DNA of 64,000 nt from Flavobacterium oncorhynchi (lineage in GTDB: Bacteria; Bacteroidota; Bacteroidia; Flavobacteriales; Flavobacteriaceae): positions 307,519-371,518 of the forward strand of contig NZ_MUHA01000007.1 in assembly GCF_002217355.1 (NCBI RefSeq), read 5' to 3'. The notes below the pieces were generated by a model, which did not search any database, was not told the DNA's origin, and worked only from the letters and a program-made list of their open reading frames with translations. This document shows, in pieces, positions 17,285-26,560 of the stretch (the stretch's first letter is position 1; each line of letters starts with the position of its first letter). Made by a program: the position numbers and the translations under genes.

Positions 17285-17818
17285 ATGGCAAGTACAAGAG
17301 CAGCAATTCGTTATGCAAAAGCAATTCTAGACTTAGCAAACTCTAAAGGTGTTGCCGAAGCTGTAAATAACGATATGAAATCAATTGCATCAGCGATTGA
17401 AAATAATTCAGAATTAAGCGCATTTATTCAAAACCAAACTACAAAAGTTGAAGTTAAAGAAAGTGCTCTTTTAGAAGTTTTTGCAAATGTAAATGGTGTA
17501 ACTAAAGGTTTATTTCATTTATTATTCGAAAACAAAAGATTTGAAATTCTAGATGCAATTGCAGTAGAATACAATAAATTATTTGACGAAAGCAATGGAG
17601 TTGAAACTGCGAAAGTAACAACTGCAATTCCAATGGATGCTGCATTAGAAGCTAAAGTTTTAGCTAAAATCGCAACTTTGTCAGACAAAAAAATTACAAT
17701 TGAAAATATAGTAGATCCTTCAATTATTGGTGGATTTATTTTAAGAATAGGTGATAATCAATACAATGCATCTGTTGCAAACAGATTGCAAGTATTAAAA
17801 AGAGAGTTAAGTAATTAG
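17285..17818 (+). CDS. atpH: ATP synthase F1 subunit delta
   Basis: The 177-residue OSCP/delta subunit begins ASTRAAIRYAKAILDLA, the family's usual N-terminal helix, and ends with the conserved segment IIGGFILRIGDNQYNASV. It links the peripheral stalk (b) to the top of the alpha3beta3 head. It is closely spaced behind atpF and is followed by atpA after 38 bases. Confidence 0.93.
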   Translation: MASTRAAIRYAKAILDLANSKGVAEAVNNDMKSIASAIENNSELSAFIQNQTTKVEVKESALLEVFANVNGVTKGLFHLLFENKRFEILDAIAVEYNKLFDESNGVETAKVTTAIPMDAALEAKVLAKIATLSDKKITIENIVDPSIIGGFILRIGDNQYNASVANRLQVLKRELSN

Positions 17819-17856
17819 TTTTATTACACATAAAAGTGTCTAAATTATAAATTAAG

Positions 17857-19434
17857 ATGGCGGAAATCAAACCTGCTGAAATTTCAGCAATATTAAGAAA
17901 GCAAGTAGAAGGTTTTGAATCTGGTGCTACGCTGGAGGAAGTAGGAACAGTACTTCAAGTTGGAGATGGTATTGCTCGTGTTTACGGGCTGTCTAATGTT
18001 CAATATGGTGAGTTAGTAGAATTTGATAACGGTATGGAAGGTATCGTATTGAATCTTGAAGAAGACAATGTTGGTGTGGTACTTTTAGGACCATCAACAG
18101 GAATTAAAGAAGGATCTACTGCAAAAAGAACTCAACGTATTGCTTCTCTTAAAGTAGGTGAGCAAATGGTAGGACGTGTAGTGAACACTCTTGGTTTTCC
18201 AATTGACGGAAAAGGACCAATTGGTGGAACATTATATGAAATGCCTTTAGAAAGAAAAGCACCTGGTGTTGTATTTCGTCAGCCAGTAACTGAGCCATTA
18301 CAAACTGGTGTAAAAGCAGTAGATGCTATGATTCCAGTAGGTCGTGGACAACGTGAGCTTGTAATTGGTGACCGTCAAACAGGTAAATCAACTGTTTGTA
18401 TCGATACAATCTTAAATCAAAAAGAATTTTATGATGCAGGAAAACCTGTATTCTGTATATATGTTGCAATTGGACAAAAAGCTTCAACTGTAGCAGGAAT
18501 CGCAAAAATGTTAGAAGAAAAAGGAGCAATGGCTTATACAGTTATCGTTGCTGCAAATGCTTCTGATCCAGCTCCAATGCAAGTTTATGCTCCTTTCGCA
18601 GGTGCTGCAATTGGTGAATACTTTAGAGATTCAGGTCGTCCAGCACTTATTGTGTATGATGATTTATCTAAACAAGCAGTTGCTTACCGTGAGGTTTCTC
18701 TTTTATTAAGAAGACCACCGGGACGTGAGGCTTACCCTGGAGACGTTTTCTACTTACACTCTCGTTTATTAGAGCGTGCTTGTAAAGTAATTGCTGATGA
18801 TGGTATTGCTAAAAGCATGAATGATTTACCAGATTCTATCAAGTCTATCGTAAAAGGTGGTGGTTCATTAACTGCATTGCCAATTATCGAAACTCAAGCT
18901 GGTGACGTTTCTGCATATATCCCAACAAACGTAATTTCGATTACAGATGGTCAGATTTTCCTTGATGGAGATTTGTTCAACTCTGGAGTTCGTCCTGCAA
19001 TTAACGTAGGTATCTCTGTATCTCGTGTTGGAGGTAATGCTCAAATTAAATCAATGAAAAAAGTTTCAGGAACTTTAAAATTAGATCAGGCTCAATTCCG
19101 TGAATTAGAAGCTTTCGCTAAATTTGGTTCTGACTTAGATTCTGTTACATTAAACGTAATTGAAAAAGGAAAAAGAAACGTTGAAATCTTGAAACAAGGT
19201 CTTAACGATCCTTATACAGTAGAAAATCAAGTAGCTATTATTTACGCTGGTTCTAAAAACTTATTAAGAAACGTACCTGTAAATAAAGTAAAAGAATTTG
19301 AAGCAGATTTCTTAGCTTACTTAAACAGTAAACATAAAGATACGCTTAACGCGTTGAAAGCTGGAAAATTAGATGACAACATTACTGATGTTATCGAAAA
19401 AGCAGCAAAAGAAATTTCAGCAAAATATATCTAA
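17857..19434 (+). CDS. atpA: ATP synthase F1 subunit alpha
   Basis: The 525-residue alpha subunit carries the P-loop GDRQTGKST at residues 171-179 and the arginine-finger region [16 protein letters not shown]. The subunit binds nucleotide non-catalytically in alternation with beta. The catalytic beta gene (atpD) is not next to it: the operon ends with atpG. The 68-base spacer to atpG contains an 18-bp inverted repeat. Confidence 0.97.
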   Translation: MAEIKPAEISAILRKQVEGFESGATLEEVGTVLQVGDGIARVYGLSNVQYGELVEFDNGMEGIVLNLEEDNVGVVLLGPSTGIKEGSTAKRTQRIASLKVGEQMVGRVVNTLGFPIDGKGPIGGTLYEMPLERKAPGVVFRQPVTEPLQTGVKAVDAMIPVGRGQRELVIGDRQTGKSTVCIDTILNQKEFYDAGKPVFCIYVAIGQKASTVAGIAKMLEEKGAMAYTVIVAANASDPAPMQVYAPFAGAAIGEYFRDSGRPALIVYDDLSKQAVAYREVSLLLRRPPGREAYPGDVFYLHSRLLERACKVIADDGIAKSMNDLPDSIKSIVKGGGSLTALPIIETQAGDVSAYIPTNVISITDGQIFLDGDLFNSGVRPAINVGISVSRVGGNAQIKSMKKVSGTLKLDQAQFRELEAFAKFGSDLDSVTLNVIEKGKRNVEILKQGLNDPYTVENQVAIIYAGSKNLLRNVPVNKVKEFEADFLAYLNSKHKDTLNALKAGKLDDNITDVIEKAAKEISAKYI

Positions 19435-19447
19435 TTAGAGAATTCGT

Positions 19448-19497
19448 AAATTAGATAATTAGAAAACATCTTAGGAGACTTTCTAATTATCTAATTT
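19448..19497 (+). repeat. perfect 18-bp inverted repeat between atpA and atpG
   Basis: AAATTAGATAATTAGAAA (19448-19465) has its exact complement at 19480-19497 across a 14-base loop. The stem is nearly all A/T. No T-run terminator follows. It may be a mobile-type spacer word or an mRNA processing or stability hairpin. Confidence 0.7.
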
Positions 19498-19526
19498 TCA
19501 AATTGTCACATTTTTTTAATCGACAA

Positions 19527-20387
19527 ATGGCAAATTTAAAGGAAATCCGTAATAGAATTACTTCCGTTTCATCGACGATGCAAATTACATCGGCAATGAA
19601 AATGGTTTCTGCAGCAAAGCTTAAGAAAGCACAAGATGCAATCACTGCGATGCGCCCTTATGCCGAGAAATTAACGGAGTTGCTGCAAAATCTTTCTGCT
19701 ACACTTGATGGTGAAGTTGGAGGAGATTACACAACACAACGTGAAGTAAAAAAAGTATTACTTGTTGCTATAACTTCAAATAGAGGTTTATGTGGAGCAT
19801 TCAATGCAAATATTATTAAAGAAGTTAAAAATCGTGCTGCTTTTTATGCTGGAAAACAAGTAGATGTTTTTCCTATTGGTAAAAAAGGAAATGATGTACT
19901 AAGTAAATCTTTTAAAGCACACGGACATCATAATGCAATTTTTGACCATTTAACTTTTGATAATGTTGCTGGAATTGCTGATAATTTGACTGAGAAATTT
20001 TTATCAGGAGAATATGACAGAATCGAATTAATCTATAATCAGTTTAAAAATGCTGCAACACAAATCGTTCAAACAGAACAATTTTTACCGTTAGCTCCAA
20101 TTAAATCTGATGCGCCAGTTTCTGCTGGAGATTATATTTTCGAACCTTCAAAAGAAGAAATTGTTTTGACTTTAATTCCTAAGTCTTTAAAAACACAATT
20201 ATACAAAGGTATTCGCGATTCATTTGCTTCAGAACACGGAGCACGTATGACAGCTATGCACAAAGCAACTGACAACGCAACTGAATTAAGAAACCAATTA
20301 AAATTAACGTACAACAAAGCACGTCAAGCTGCTATTACAAACGAAATCTTAGAGATCGTTGGTGGAGCAGAAGCTTTGAACGGATAA
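19527..20387 (+). CDS. atpG: ATP synthase F1 subunit gamma
   Basis: From ATG 19527 the protein has 286 residues and begins MANLKEIRNRITSVSSTMQI, the standard gamma N-terminus whose long helix forms the rotor shaft. The C-terminal helix (TELRNQLKLTYNKARQAAIT) completes the coiled coil. An upstream TTG at 19503 is rejected because the ATG gives the family N-terminus. It is the last gene of the operon, with a strong terminator at 20405-20438. Confidence 0.95.
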   Translation: MANLKEIRNRITSVSSTMQITSAMKMVSAAKLKKAQDAITAMRPYAEKLTELLQNLSATLDGEVGGDYTTQREVKKVLLVAITSNRGLCGAFNANIIKEVKNRAAFYAGKQVDVFPIGKKGNDVLSKSFKAHGHHNAIFDHLTFDNVAGIADNLTEKFLSGEYDRIELIYNQFKNAATQIVQTEQFLPLAPIKSDAPVSAGDYIFEPSKEEIVLTLIPKSLKTQLYKGIRDSFASEHGARMTAMHKATDNATELRNQLKLTYNKARQAAITNEILEIVGGAEALNG

Positions 20388-20404
20388 TTTGATATTCAAA
20401 TACG

Positions 20405-20438
20405 AAAAGAGCCGACAATTAATTGTCGGCTCTTTTTT
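20405..20438 (+). terminator. terminator of the atp operon
   Basis: AAAAGAGCCGACAATT (20405-20420) and its perfect complement (20421-20436) form a stem followed by further T residues. It lies 17 bases after the atpG stop. Confidence 0.92.
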
Positions 20439-20754
20439 GTATAATAGTTTTGTATTTTCAAGTCAGCTTATAAAATGGTGATTCTCAATTTACCCTAAAA
20501 ATTGAGAACCATTACCATTTTATAAAATTATTGAACAGATTTATCACCTCTGTCTGCTTTGTCTTTTATGGGAACAAACTAGCTTTATTAGTCCCAATGC
20601 TTTGCTTTTTTAGGGTTGCGTTGTAGCTTTTCTCATTCCCTATGACACAAAGTTATCAAGAAGGTTCCTAGAAAAATTACAAAATTTTTTCTCTTTATTA
20701 TAGATTTAACATGTTTGCTTTTTACCTTATTATACAGAGAGCAAAAAAAATAAG
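20439..20754. other. non-coding block with a long imperfect hairpin
   Basis: No gene is seen in this part of the 392-base gap. TATAAAATGGT (20469-20479) pairs with 20514-20524, and TTCTCAATT (20482-20490) pairs with 20500-20508, giving a 20-bp stem with an asymmetric internal loop. The following ~150 bases are less AT-rich than usual spacers and include GGGAAC...GTCCC and a stretch of G/T-rich words, without a tRNA or protein signature. It could be a small RNA or a decayed element. I cannot decide which. Confidence 0.4.
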
Positions 20755-20762
20755 TATTTTTG
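20755..20762 (+). promoter_or_regulatory. -7 promoter element deciding the GNAT gene start
   Basis: TATTTTTG lies 17 bases before the ATG at 20780 and inside the longer reading of the frame from 20711, which is therefore rejected. Confidence 0.6.
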
Positions 20763-20779
20763 AGGTCTATTTATATATT

Positions 20780-21226
20780 ATGAATTTACAAATACGTGAG
20801 CTTACTTCGATTGAAGAAATGTTGGACCAAACCGATACAATGAGATTTCTATACCCAATGATTACGGTAGAAAAGTATAAATCGTTTCTCCTTGAGATGG
20901 TGCCTCATAATTATATTCAAATTGGTGTTTTTCAAGATGAAACTTGTGTAGGACTTACGGGCTGTTGGTCTGCTACTAAACTGTGGACAGGAAAATATCT
21001 AGAGATTGACAATTTTGTTGTAAATCCAGAATATCGTTCTAAAGGAATTGGTAAATTATTAACAGATTTTATAGAACAGAAAGCGATAGCTTTAGGTTGC
21101 AGCAGTATAGTTCTAGATGCTTTTACGGGAAATTTTGGAGCTCATCGTTTTTATTATAATCAAGGATACAATCCAAAAGGGTTTCATTTTGTAAAAATAT
21201 TAGACGAAAGTAAAATAACTAAATAA
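20780..21226 (+). CDS. GNAT family N-acetyltransferase
   Basis: The 148-residue protein is a single GNAT fold. IDNFVVNPEYRSKGIGKLLTDF is the acetyl-CoA pyrophosphate-binding motif (R/Q-x-x-G-x-G/A form: RSKGIG), and GAHRFYYNQGYNPKGFHF is the usual motif B/C end. Substrate unknown. It is monocistronic, between the atp terminator region and a flippase with its own promoter. The start at 20780 follows the promoter element at 20755-20762. Confidence 0.85.
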   Translation: MNLQIRELTSIEEMLDQTDTMRFLYPMITVEKYKSFLLEMVPHNYIQIGVFQDETCVGLTGCWSATKLWTGKYLEIDNFVVNPEYRSKGIGKLLTDFIEQKAIALGCSSIVLDAFTGNFGAHRFYYNQGYNPKGFHFVKILDESKITK

Positions 21227-21283
21227 AATAATAGTTAAGCTTTTATTGAACCTTTAAAAGCATTATTAAACCAAAGAATTGGT

Positions 21284-21291
21284 TATTTTTG
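21284..21291 (+). promoter_or_regulatory. -7 promoter element for the flippase gene
   Basis: TATTTTTG lies 26 bases before the TTG start at 21318, and argues against a start at 21279. Confidence 0.55.
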
Positions 21292-21317
21292 TTTCACGAA
21301 CTTTATTACAAACTATT

Positions 21318-22775
21318 TTGGGATTATATAAAAATCTATTCAAACAAACTGCGATTTATGGACTGGCGACGGTTTTACCCCGAATGCTGAGTTTTTTACT
21401 GGTCAGATTATATACAGGTATTTTGCCCACGGCTGAATATGGTGAGGTTTCGATTGTTTTGTCTTGGATGGTTTTCTTTAACGTAGTACTTTCCTACGGA
21501 ATGGAAACGGCTTTTTTTAGATTTTACAGCGCAGAAGAAGATAAGAAAAATGTAATTGCAACATCTACAATATCAATATTTTGGTCATCAATAATCTTCT
21601 TATTTGCTGCTTTAATATTTAGAAACACCTTGGCAGCTTGGGCAGAAGTCGATGTGCAGTATATTACTTATTCTGTTTGGATTTTAGTTTTAGATGCTTT
21701 GGTTTTAGTGCCATTTTCTAAGTTAAGAGCCAATCAGCGTCCAATGGTGTATGCGGCTATTAAAATTGGAAATGTCATCGTTAATTTGGTGCTGAATATT
21801 TTCTTTTTGATGTATTTACCAAAACTGGCCGCTTCAAATCCAAATTCAGTTTGGGATAATTTATATGTAGAAAATTTCCAGATCGCTTATATTTTCATTG
21901 CCAATCTTTTGGCAAGTTTGGCCACGTTTATAGTGCTTTCACCAAATTATATGTCGCTTGGTCGAAAATTTGATCCTGTACTTTGGAAAAAAATGATGAA
22001 ATATGGTCTTCCAATTTTGGTGGCAGGTTTAGCATTCGCCGTTAATGAGCATTTTGATAAAATTTTGTTAGGCTATTTATTACCCGAGAATTTAGCAAAA
22101 TCTGAAGTTGGAGCTTATTCTGCCTGTTACAAACTTGGTTTGTTTATGGTTTTGTTTGCAACAGCTTTTAGATTAGGAATTGAACCGTTCTTTTTTAGCC
22201 ATGCAAAAAACGCCAATGCTCCCCAAACATATGCAGTTATTACGAAATACTTTGTGATTTTAGGATCCTTAATTTTATTAGGTGTCATCGTTTTTGCCGA
22301 TGTTTTAAAATATCTTTTGTTAGATAATAAATCCTATTGGGAAGCCATGAAAGTAGTGCCTTTAATTATTTTGGCAAATTTCTTTTTAGGAATCTACAAC
22401 AATTTATCAGTTTGGTATAAACTTACAGATAAAACAAAAATTGGAGCTTACATTTCGATAGTTGGCGCAATCGTAACATTAGTTTTAAACTACTTTTTAA
22501 TTCCAAAATACAGTTATTACGGATCAGCGATTGCTACTATTTCAGCATACGGAAGCATGATGTTAATTTCCTATGTTTTAGGAAATAAATATTATCCGAT
22601 ACCATACGATATGAATAAAATATCTGCTTATTTAGGAATTTCGATTGTGTTTTCGGCAATTTCTTTTTATGGCTTTAGAGAAAATTATTTCGTTGGCATC
22701 CCACTGCTTTTAGGCTTTATGTACTTTGTTTATCATAATGAAAAAGAGACTATTAAAGGAATTATGAAAAAGTAG
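21318..22775 (+). CDS. polysaccharide flippase of the MOP superfamily (Wzx-like)
   Basis: From TTG 21318 the protein has 485 residues and begins [23 protein letters not shown], the common N-terminus of flavobacterial oligosaccharide flippases. It has about 14 membrane helices and one short hydrophilic loop. Wzx-type proteins flip lipid-linked oligosaccharides across the inner membrane. The genes that follow (dut and a sugar nucleotidyltransferase) suggest a conserved housekeeping neighbourhood rather than a capsule locus. The exact glycan is unknown. Confidence 0.85.
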   Translation: MGLYKNLFKQTAIYGLATVLPRMLSFLLVRLYTGILPTAEYGEVSIVLSWMVFFNVVLSYGMETAFFRFYSAEEDKKNVIATSTISIFWSSIIFLFAALIFRNTLAAWAEVDVQYITYSVWILVLDALVLVPFSKLRANQRPMVYAAIKIGNVIVNLVLNIFFLMYLPKLAASNPNSVWDNLYVENFQIAYIFIANLLASLATFIVLSPNYMSLGRKFDPVLWKKMMKYGLPILVAGLAFAVNEHFDKILLGYLLPENLAKSEVGAYSACYKLGLFMVLFATAFRLGIEPFFFSHAKNANAPQTYAVITKYFVILGSLILLGVIVFADVLKYLLLDNKSYWEAMKVVPLIILANFFLGIYNNLSVWYKLTDKTKIGAYISIVGAIVTLVLNYFLIPKYSYYGSAIATISAYGSMMLISYVLGNKYYPIPYDMNKISAYLGISIVFSAISFYGFRENYFVGIPLLLGFMYFVYHNEKETIKGIMKK

Positions 22776-22806
22776 AAGTTACTTTTTTAATTATTTAAAA
22801 TATAAA

Positions 22807-23241
22807 ATGAAAATACAAATTATCAATAAATCACAGCACGATTTACCTAACTATGAAACTATTGCTTCTGCAGGAATGGATTTGCGTGCTAATTTAACAG
22901 AGTCAATTACATTAAAACCTTTAGAAAGAACGATTGTAAAAACAGGACTTTTTATCGAATTGCCAATTGGTTATGAAGCACAGGTGAGACCAAGAAGCGG
23001 ATTGGCTGCTAAAAAAGGAGTTACCGTTTTAAATTCTCCAGGAACGGTCGATGCAGATTATAGAGGAGAAATAGGGGTAATTTTAGTAAATTTATCAAAT
23101 GAAGAATTTGTAATCGAAAATGGAGAACGAATTGCACAATTAATTATTGCGAAACACGAAAGAGCTGAATGGATCGAAGTCGAAGAACTTTCTGAAACTT
23201 CAAGAGGTGAAGGCGGTTTTGGCAGTACAGGAGTAAAATAG
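22807..23241 (+). CDS. dut: dUTP diphosphatase
   Basis: The 144-residue trimeric dUTPase hydrolyses dUTP to dUMP. All five motifs can be seen: GMDLRANL near residue 23, [10 protein letters not shown] near 62, [13 protein letters not shown] near 80, GERIAQLII near 103, and the C-terminal [10 protein letters not shown] that closes over the substrate. Nothing unusual. It lies 31 bases after the flippase. Confidence 0.96.
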   Translation: MKIQIINKSQHDLPNYETIASAGMDLRANLTESITLKPLERTIVKTGLFIELPIGYEAQVRPRSGLAAKKGVTVLNSPGTVDADYRGEIGVILVNLSNEEFVIENGERIAQLIIAKHERAEWIEVEELSETSRGEGGFGSTGVK

Positions 23242-23268
23242 AAAATTTAATAATTTAAAGATTTAGTG

Positions 23269-23315
23269 ATTAAAAGATTGTATTATAATCTTTTTTAATT
23301 TTTCAATCTTTTAAT
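23269..23315. repeat. 12-bp inverted repeat in the dut to nucleotidyltransferase spacer
   Basis: ATTAAAAGATTG (23269-23280) has a perfect complement at 23304-23315. The whole 88-base spacer repeats words such as AATCTTTTAAT. It is the same type of AT-only spacer as at 19448-19497. Confidence 0.6.
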
Positions 23316-23329
23316 CTTTCAATAAAAAA

Positions 23330-24346
23330 ATGAAAATAATCGTTCCAATGGCTGGCCGCGGATCTAGACTTAGGCCACATACTTTAACTGTTCCAAAACC
23401 ATTAATTCCAGTTGCAGGAAAATCAATTGTACATCGTTTAGTCGAGGATATTGCCAAAATTTTAAAAGAACCTATTGAAGAAGTCGCTTTTATACTAGGA
23501 GATCCTGCTTTTTTTGGAGATGATCTTGTAGCAAGTTTAGAAGATTTAGCAAAAGGATTAGGAGCAAAAGCATCTATTTATCGTCAAGATTTACCTTTAG
23601 GAACAGGTCATGCTATTATGTGTGCAAAAGACTCTCTTTCAGGCCCTGCAGTTATTGCTTACGCGGATACTTTAATTAGAGCCGATTTTGAATTAGATCC
23701 TGAAGCAGATGCTGTAATTTGGGTAAAACAAGTAGAACAGCCAGAAGCTTTTGGTGTAGTAAAACTAAACACAAATAACGAAATCATAGAATTGGTTGAA
23801 AAACCAAAAGAGTTTGTAAGCGACTTAGCGGTTATTGGAATTTACTATTTCAAAGAAGTTAGTGATTTGAAAAATGAACTTCAAGGCGTTTTAGATAATA
23901 ACATTCAAAACGGCGGAGAATATCAAATCAATGACGGTATTAAAGCTATGATGGCCAACGGAAAAGTTTTTAAAACTGGAAGCGTTGACGAATGGATGGA
24001 TTGCGGAAATAAAGATGTAACTGTTGAAACAAATACCAGAATGTTGGGATTTTTACATAACGATGGTGAACATTTAGTTGACTATGATGTAAAACTAGAA
24101 AACTCAACCATCATTCCACCTTGTTATATTGGTGAAAATGTAGTGCTTAAAAATACAACAGTTGGCCCGAACGTTTCAATTGGGAAAGGATGCCACATAA
24201 CGGATAGTGCAATTAAGAACAGTTTAGTGCAGACTTATTCTCAAATAAAAAATGCAAATTTAGACAATGCAATGATTGGAAATCATGTAAGTTACGATGG
24301 TAAATTTACCAGTATCAGCATTGGAGATTATTCTGTTTTAGAATAA
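23330..24346 (+). CDS. sugar-phosphate nucleotidyltransferase with C-terminal hexapeptide repeats
   Basis: The 338-residue protein begins MKIIVPMAGRGSRLRPHTL, the pyrophosphorylase signature, with PKPLIPVAGKS next. The N-terminal ~240 residues form a RmlA/GlmU-type nucleotidyltransferase domain, and the last ~90 (VLKNTTVGPNVSIGKGCHIT and after) show the left-handed beta-helix hexapeptide pattern. It should make an NDP-sugar, but which one cannot be read from sequence. A TPR protein follows after 51 bases. Confidence 0.88.
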   Translation: MKIIVPMAGRGSRLRPHTLTVPKPLIPVAGKSIVHRLVEDIAKILKEPIEEVAFILGDPAFFGDDLVASLEDLAKGLGAKASIYRQDLPLGTGHAIMCAKDSLSGPAVIAYADTLIRADFELDPEADAVIWVKQVEQPEAFGVVKLNTNNEIIELVEKPKEFVSDLAVIGIYYFKEVSDLKNELQGVLDNNIQNGGEYQINDGIKAMMANGKVFKTGSVDEWMDCGNKDVTVETNTRMLGFLHNDGEHLVDYDVKLENSTIIPPCYIGENVVLKNTTVGPNVSIGKGCHITDSAIKNSLVQTYSQIKNANLDNAMIGNHVSYDGKFTSISIGDYSVLE

Positions 24347-24397
24347 AAATAGGTTTCAAAAGGTTCTTTTTGGTTTAAAAATGAAAATATAAAAAGA

Positions 24398-25744
24398 ATG
24401 AAAAAAGGCGTTTTAATAATTTTATTTTTCGTTTTGCTTGGCAATTCAAATACGGTTTTGGCTCAAACTGAACCAGAAGATATTGCTATGGCAACAGATG
24501 ATTATCAGGATGCTTTTTATGAATCTTTAAAACAAAAAGGAATCGAAAATTATGATAAAGCAATAGCATCATTAGATAAATGTATCAAACTAAAACCTAA
24601 TGATGCTGTTGCCTATTTTGAATTAGGGAAAAATTATCTGGCGCTTAAAGATTATAAAAATGCGCAGGAAGCATTTGAAAAAGCCACGCAATTAAACCCA
24701 AAAAACAAATGGTATTGGTTAGGAATTTACGATGTAAGTTATGAAACCAAAAATTATCCGCTGGCAATCGAAACGATTCAGAAAATTATGGTTTTTGATG
24801 AAGAGTATAAAGACGATTTAATATCGTTGTATATGATCACAAACCAATTTGATAAAGCTTTGACTGCTATTAATGAAATGAACGATAAGTTTGGGAAATC
24901 TGAAGATCGTGAAAGATATAAAATTCAGATTTTATCGCAGGGAAAATATCAAGATGCTGCCATTACCAATTTAATAGATCAGATTAAGAAAAACCCAAAA
25001 GAAGAATCCAATTACGTTAATTTGATTTTTTTATATTCAAAAGCAGAGGAAACAGATAAGGCATTAGATATAGCAAAACAATTATCAAAAGAAATTCCAG
25101 ATTCAGAATGGGCACAGGTAAGTTTATTCAAAGTATATCTAGACGCTAATCAAGCAGAAAAAGCGATTAAGGCGATGAATATAGTTTTGTCAAGTTCAAA
25201 AATTGACTCAAAAATGAAACATCGCACGTTAAATGAGTTTTTGATTTTTGTGACTAAAAATCCTCAGTATGCACCTGATTTAGAAAAGGCAATTGCATAT
25301 TTTGATAACGATAAAGAGATTGATGTTGCAAAAGAAATTGGCAAATTTTATCATGGAAAAGGACAATTTGAAAATGCAATTAAATATTACGAGAAAGATC
25401 TAAGAACAAATTCAGAGACAGATCGTGAGACTAACCTGCTTTTGCTTGATGCTTATACGCAGGCAAAACAATTTGAGCCAATGACAAAAAGAGCAATGAG
25501 CATGATAGAAGTTTATCCGAGTCAGCCTCAATTTTACTATTATGCAGGATTAGGAAATAATCAGCTGAAACAATTTAAAAACGCAAAAACCGTTTTAGAA
25601 ATGGGACTTGATTATGTTGTTGATGATAAAAAGCTCGAAGCAAATTTTAATATTCAACTTGGTGAGGCTTACAATGGATTGGGAGATGCTAAGAAAAAAG
25701 AGGAATACTTTTTGAAAGCAAATGAGTTATTAAAACAAAAATAA
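24398..25744 (+). CDS. secreted TPR-repeat protein
   Basis: The 448-residue protein has a signal peptide (MKKGVLIILFFVLLGNSNTVLAQ) followed by at least seven TPR-like repeats, for example AIASLDKCIKLKPNDAVAYFELGKNY as the first consecutive pair. There is no lipobox cysteine, so it should be periplasmic. It leads a tight group with the DUF4292 lipoprotein (13-base gap) and the EnvC-like protein, which suggests an envelope role. No specific function recognised. Confidence 0.8.
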   Translation: MKKGVLIILFFVLLGNSNTVLAQTEPEDIAMATDDYQDAFYESLKQKGIENYDKAIASLDKCIKLKPNDAVAYFELGKNYLALKDYKNAQEAFEKATQLNPKNKWYWLGIYDVSYETKNYPLAIETIQKIMVFDEEYKDDLISLYMITNQFDKALTAINEMNDKFGKSEDRERYKIQILSQGKYQDAAITNLIDQIKKNPKEESNYVNLIFLYSKAEETDKALDIAKQLSKEIPDSEWAQVSLFKVYLDANQAEKAIKAMNIVLSSSKIDSKMKHRTLNEFLIFVTKNPQYAPDLEKAIAYFDNDKEIDVAKEIGKFYHGKGQFENAIKYYEKDLRTNSETDRETNLLLLDAYTQAKQFEPMTKRAMSMIEVYPSQPQFYYYAGLGNNQLKQFKNAKTVLEMGLDYVVDDKKLEANFNIQLGEAYNGLGDAKKKEEYFLKANELLKQK

Positions 25745-25757
25745 TAAGGAGAATAAA

Positions 25758-26537
25758 ATGAAAAAATATATTGTATTAGTATTAATGTCCGTTTTTGTGA
25801 TTTCATGTAAATCAAAACAGGCAGCAGTACAAAACAACACTGTAGTCGAAACGATTACAAAAAAAGATAAAAAGGCAATAGAGAAGCATTACGAAAACAA
25901 ACTAGATTTTTCGACTCTCTATATAAAAGCTGCTGCGAAGTATGTAGATGATAAACAAAGTCAAAACGTAACTGCTGAAATAAAAATTGAAAAGGACAAA
26001 CAGATTTTAGTAAGCGTTCGATTTTTAGGAATTACAATGGCAAAAGCCTTGATTACACCAACCGCAGTAAGCTATTATGAAAAAATAAACAGTACTTATT
26101 ATGAAGGTGATTTTAGCAGTTTGAGCAAATGGCTTGGAACTGAATTAGATTATAATAAAGTACAGAATTTATTAATTGGAGAAGCTTTTGATGATTTAAG
26201 AAAAGGAGAGTATACGCAGACAATTGTAGAAAATCTTTTTCGTTTAGAAGATGAAAAGGATGAGAATATAAAAAAGGCATTCTATTTAGATCCTGAAAAA
26301 TATTTGCTGCAGAAAGAAGAAATCACACAAGCATCTGAAAACAGAAAGTTAGAAATTAATTATTCTGACAGTAAAACTTTTGCACAAGGAACAATTCCAA
26401 CAACACTTACAATTAATGCTGTGCAGCCAAAAGGAACAACCAACATTAATTTAAATTATAACAATATTTCGTTTAACGAGGAACTTTCTTTTCCGTATAG
26501 TGTACCAAGCGGTTATAAAAAAGTTTTAATTAAGTAA
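25758..26537 (+). CDS. DUF4292 family lipoprotein
   Basis: The 259-residue protein has a lipoprotein signal ending VFVISC with the acylated cysteine at about residue 17. A beta-rich DUF4292 domain follows, typical of Bacteroidota (VSVRFLGITMAKALITPTAV is the recognisable stretch). The fold resembles LolA/LolB-like lipid-binding barrels according to what is known for related families, but the function is not established. It sits between a TPR protein and the EnvC-like gene with nearly no gaps. Confidence 0.82.
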   Translation: MKKYIVLVLMSVFVISCKSKQAAVQNNTVVETITKKDKKAIEKHYENKLDFSTLYIKAAAKYVDDKQSQNVTAEIKIEKDKQILVSVRFLGITMAKALITPTAVSYYEKINSTYYEGDFSSLSKWLGTELDYNKVQNLLIGEAFDDLRKGEYTQTIVENLFRLEDEKDENIKKAFYLDPEKYLLQKEEITQASENRKLEINYSDSKTFAQGTIPTTLTINAVQPKGTTNINLNYNNISFNEELSFPYSVPSGYKKVLIK

Positions 26538-26560
26538 ATTTGCAAAAAGAAAAAAGAAAC

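Noticed and set aside
20439..20779. Possible tRNA or known riboswitch after atpG
   Set aside because: No T-loop GGTTCGA-type motif, no acceptor stem pairing and no aptamer pattern could be found.
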